NCBI GenBank assembly: GCA_021806865.1 | Contig: JAKAPU010000043.1 | Location: forward strand, 1 to 15,846 | Direction of reading: 5' to 3' | Source of the DNA: an archaeon | Lineage (GTDB): Archaea; Thermoproteota; Nitrososphaeria; Nitrososphaerales; CADDZS01 | DNA: 15,846 bases | Shown here: one piece after another, positions 14,148-15,846 of the stretch | Position numbering within the stretch: position 1 is the stretch's first letter | Layout: each line of letters begins with the position of its first letter | Program-made: the position numbers and the translations under genes | The notes under the pieces: generated by a model | The model's input: the letters and a program-made list of their open reading frames with translations, nothing else | What the model was told of the DNA's origin: nothing | Database searches by the model: none

Positions 14148-14714
14148 ATGAGCGGGCCTCCGAGTATGAAGTATCAGACCGAACGCGCCAAAGGCAGGGG
14201 GACCACTGTGGAGCACAGTTCCCCATCTGCCGACTCGGGCTTATACCAGCTCGTCATTCGGCTGAGAGGGAAGCACGTTATCGATGTGGGCCATCTGGGG
14301 CGCTTCGCCTTCCCGGCAGGCTACTACGTCTACACGGGGAGCGCCAGGCGTAGCCTCGAGGCCAGGATTGCGCGACATCTGAGGATGAAGAAGAGGTTGA
14401 GGTGGCACATCGACTACCTCCTCGGGCAGGCACGGGTCGTCGAAGTGAAGAGGCACCACGGAGGCCGTCTTTCAGAGTGCGAGCTCAACCGGCAGCTCCC
14501 TGGCAGGGATGCCGTAGCGCCTGGCTTCGGCTCTTCCGACTGCAGGTGCTCCACCCACCTGTTCCGCTTCCAGCGGAACCCCAATAGGGAATTACATTCC
14601 ACGCTGCGTTTCGCGGGCGAAGGAGTCTTTCGGATAAGACAGCGGGTGGGATTTGGACGTGCCCACCCCCGGCAACTATCCATTCATAATTCCGTTTCTG
14701 ATTGCTATCGCTAG
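14148..14714 (+). CDS. DUF123 family GIY-YIG domain protein
   Basis: Compact GIY-YIG nuclease-like protein of the archaeal DUF123 family. Visible motifs are GLYQLVI (GIY part, residues 31-37), FPAGYYVYTGSARRSLEARI (YIG part and following helix, 55-74), RWHIDYLL (85-92), ECELNRQLPGR, and VAPGFGSSDCRCSTHLFRF (123-141), the family signature. The first 28 residues look poorly conserved, so the true start could be a later codon; ATGs are at 14148 and 14166. Family members usually end soon after the HLFRF motif. Here about 47 extra residues follow and overlap the 3' end of the convergent hydrolase by 39 bases, which suggests a lost stop or a late frameshift. It starts 3 bases after the dead monooxygenase gene. 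Its cellular substrate is not known to me. Confidence 0.85.
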   Translation: MSGPPSMKYQTERAKGRGTTVEHSSPSADSGLYQLVIRLRGKHVIDVGHLGRFAFPAGYYVYTGSARRSLEARIARHLRMKKRLRWHIDYLLGQARVVEVKRHHGGRLSECELNRQLPGRDAVAPGFGSSDCRCSTHLFRFQRNPNRELHSTLRFAGEGVFRIRQRVGFGRAHPRQLSIHNSVSDCYR

Positions 14715-15431
14715 CCCTTTCGGATTCTCCCACGCCATCGAGTGTCCCGCGTTCTTGACAACTTCGATACGCAAGCCGTGTTCTTTCAGCACTTGCATAT
14801 CGGGATCTGGTAATGAATGCTCGCCGAATATGAACGTCCGTGGGCAATCGAGTGAGTAGAGTATCTCTCTCCACGAAGGTGTTTGCCCTTCGACTGCCGA
14901 TTTCGAAGCGAGGTAAACTGCTTTGGGAGAAGATACAGACAAGCTGGCCGCCCACATTTCATTCGAGGCTTTCTGATTTTCCAGAATGATGTTTTGGAAG
15001 CCTCTGTCAACAAAACCCTCGAGACCATAGGCTACAATGGATCTACTTGTTGATCCACCACCGCTGTCCAAGTTTGCCTCGCTCAGGATGATTCTGCGCA
15101 TACGATTACTGCAACGGTCTGCAAGACTGAGCGCGATAGCGCCTCCAAAGCTATGGCCATAGAGAATGAACTCGTCAAGGTCTAGATAGGATACGAAGTC
15201 CAAGAGGTACTCCGCGTGGTCACTCGCCTGGTAACCAAAATTGTCTGGCCTGTCGCTAAAACCTGAACCAAGCAGATCGACGAGAACGCGCCTATGCATT
15301 GACAATTCAGCTTGAGCTGCGACCTGAGGGTAGTCGAAAGAGCCTGCACACCCTAGTCCGTGAACGAATAGGATGGGAATGCCTTGTCCAGGGAAGTCGT
15401 GATAACGCATACGGCTTTTCGAACCCTTCAA
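14676..15431 (-). CDS. Alpha/beta hydrolase
   Basis: Alpha/beta-hydrolase-fold enzyme, probably an esterase, lipase or related hydrolase; the substrate cannot be told from sequence. Visible are the oxyanion strand FVHGLGCAGSF (22-32), VDLLGSGFSDRP (51-62), the nucleophile elbow YGHSFGG with Ser94, the acid strand FIFGEHSLPDPDM with Asp209 or Asp211, and NAGHSMAWENP with His230. At 251 residues it is of normal length. The only early starts are a TTG at 15431 or ATG at codon 8 (15410); homology-like residues (IQEFI) continue a few codons upstream in frame until a TGA, so a non-standard start slightly upstream is possible. It converges with the DUF123 gene and their ends overlap by 39 bases. Confidence 0.9.
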   Translation of the reverse strand: MKGSKSRMRYHDFPGQGIPILFVHGLGCAGSFDYPQVAAQAELSMHRRVLVDLLGSGFSDRPDNFGYQASDHAEYLLDFVSYLDLDEFILYGHSFGGAIALSLADRCSNRMRRIILSEANLDSGGGSTSRSIVAYGLEGFVDRGFQNIILENQKASNEMWAASLSVSSPKAVYLASKSAVEGQTPSWREILYSLDCPRTFIFGEHSLPDPDMQVLKEHGLRIEVVKNAGHSMAWENPKGLAIAIRNGIMNG

Positions 15432-15484
15432 GATGAATTCCTGAATCTCTCATCACTTTTGCTTCCGCCATGAGGGCGCGGCGG

Positions 15485-15492
15485 ATTTAACC
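15485..15492 (-). promoter_or_regulatory. Possible TATA box for the hydrolase gene
   Basis: The minus strand reads GGTTAAAT. A start about 27 bases downstream would fall near 15462, leaving a leader of about 30 bases to the TTG at 15431. Between 15493 and 15632 I see no other feature. Confidence 0.3.
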
Positions 15493-15632
15493 AATTCTAG
15501 CAGGAAACCAGCTACGTTTCTGACCGTGGGAGGCACCACACACCTACTTTCACTACCCCCTTCCCCCTGCGGATGTTCTGGTCATTAGGCTATGTTGCGT
15601 AAAGAACCTTGCAAGTCGTTCTCGGCAAATCG

Positions 15633-15846
15633 CTATTTCTCTGCATGGAGGACAAGGGTCGCCTTCGGGAGTAATCTGATGGTCACAATGCAATATCTCT
15701 GGTCATTCACCAAGGCCCTATCATACCTGTCGAGATCGTCTTTTTCATTGAACTTTTCCGTGATGTATATTCGTCTGACAGTTTTGTTGCCGGAAGTGTA
15801 GCGCTTCATGACTGCTTCCAGTCTCAGCGGATCAGTATACTCCCCT
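15633..15846 (-). CDS. C-terminal end of an unknown protein, runs off the right edge
   Basis: On the minus strand a frame open from base 15845 gives 70 residues, then TAG at 15635-15633. The visible part contains GEYTDPLRLEAVMKRY, then KTVRRIYITEKFNEKDDLDR and YCIVTIRLLPKATLVLHAEK. Alternating charged helix and beta strands look like real protein, unlike the plus-strand frame opposite. No start lies in the window, so the gene begins beyond the right edge. I do not recognise the family. It is the gene before the hydrolase on the same strand, with about 200 bases between them. Confidence 0.6.
   Translation of the reverse strand, partial: GEYTDPLRLEAVMKRYTSGNKTVRRIYITEKFNEKDDLDRYDRALVNDQRYCIVTIRLLPKATLVLHAEK

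Noticed and set aside
13748..14353. 201-codon plus-strand frame covering the monooxygenase remnant and the DUF123 gene
   Set aside because: Its translation is Arg-rich and unlike any protein, while other frames over the same bases show clear luciferase-like and GIY-YIG sequence.
15592..15801. 69-codon plus-strand frame near the right edge
   Set aside because: It is antisense to a frame on the minus strand with better protein-like composition that runs off the window edge.
1..15846. tRNA, rRNA and CRISPR arrays
   Set aside because: I saw no tRNA-like cloverleaf with TTCGANTC arm, no rRNA sequence and no regularly spaced direct repeats, though a by-eye search could miss an intron-bearing tRNA.

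Overview
This window most likely comes from an archaeon. It carries most of a conjugation-type type IV secretion (T4SS) module together with DNA-maintenance genes, as expected for an integrated conjugative element or a large plasmid. Archaeal signs are TATA-like boxes about 25-30 bases before starts or short leaders, weak Shine-Dalgarno signals, heavy AGG/AGA/ATA codon use, a DUF123 GIY-YIG protein and a PrgI/VirB3-like gene directly before a VirB4 ATPase. I cannot name the phylum. No relaxase, VirD4 coupling protein, ParA or integrase lies inside the window.

Layout. 40-3689 (minus strand): PrgI/VirB3-like membrane protein, VirB4-like ATPase and two small hypothetical proteins, one with a zinc ribbon. 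3690-7140 (plus strand): an accessory insert with a gene-poor stretch, a leader rich in hairpins, a lone tnpB gene of IS200/IS605 type, an unrecognised 287-residue protein and a hicB-hicA toxin-antitoxin pair. 7254-9853 (minus): a VirB6/TrbL-like polytopic protein with a secreted N-terminal domain, preceded by a small two-helix pilin-like protein. 9854-10182: a control region with two near-identical inverted repeats. 10183-13496 (minus): an HTH protein, a ParB-like protein with an added zinc-binding tail, and a 435-residue protein with eight N-terminal cysteines, probably one operon. 13517-13595: an elaborate nested palindrome upstream of that operon.

Beyond about 13600 the sequence becomes more GC-rich and looks chromosomal. 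There is a frameshifted remnant of a luciferase-like monooxygenase gene lacking its N-terminal half, a DUF123 GIY-YIG gene, a convergent alpha/beta hydrolase gene and the 3' end of an unknown gene leaving the right edge. The place where the monooxygenase homology starts (about 13674) is a candidate element/chromosome junction.

How the parts may work together (inference): the HTH and ParB-like proteins could bind one or both palindromic sites for segregation or control. The pilin-like, VirB6-like, PrgI-like and VirB4-like proteins would form the membrane core and motor of a DNA transfer channel. The hicAB pair could stabilise the element. The tnpB unit and hicAB appear to have been inserted between the two halves of the T4SS cluster.
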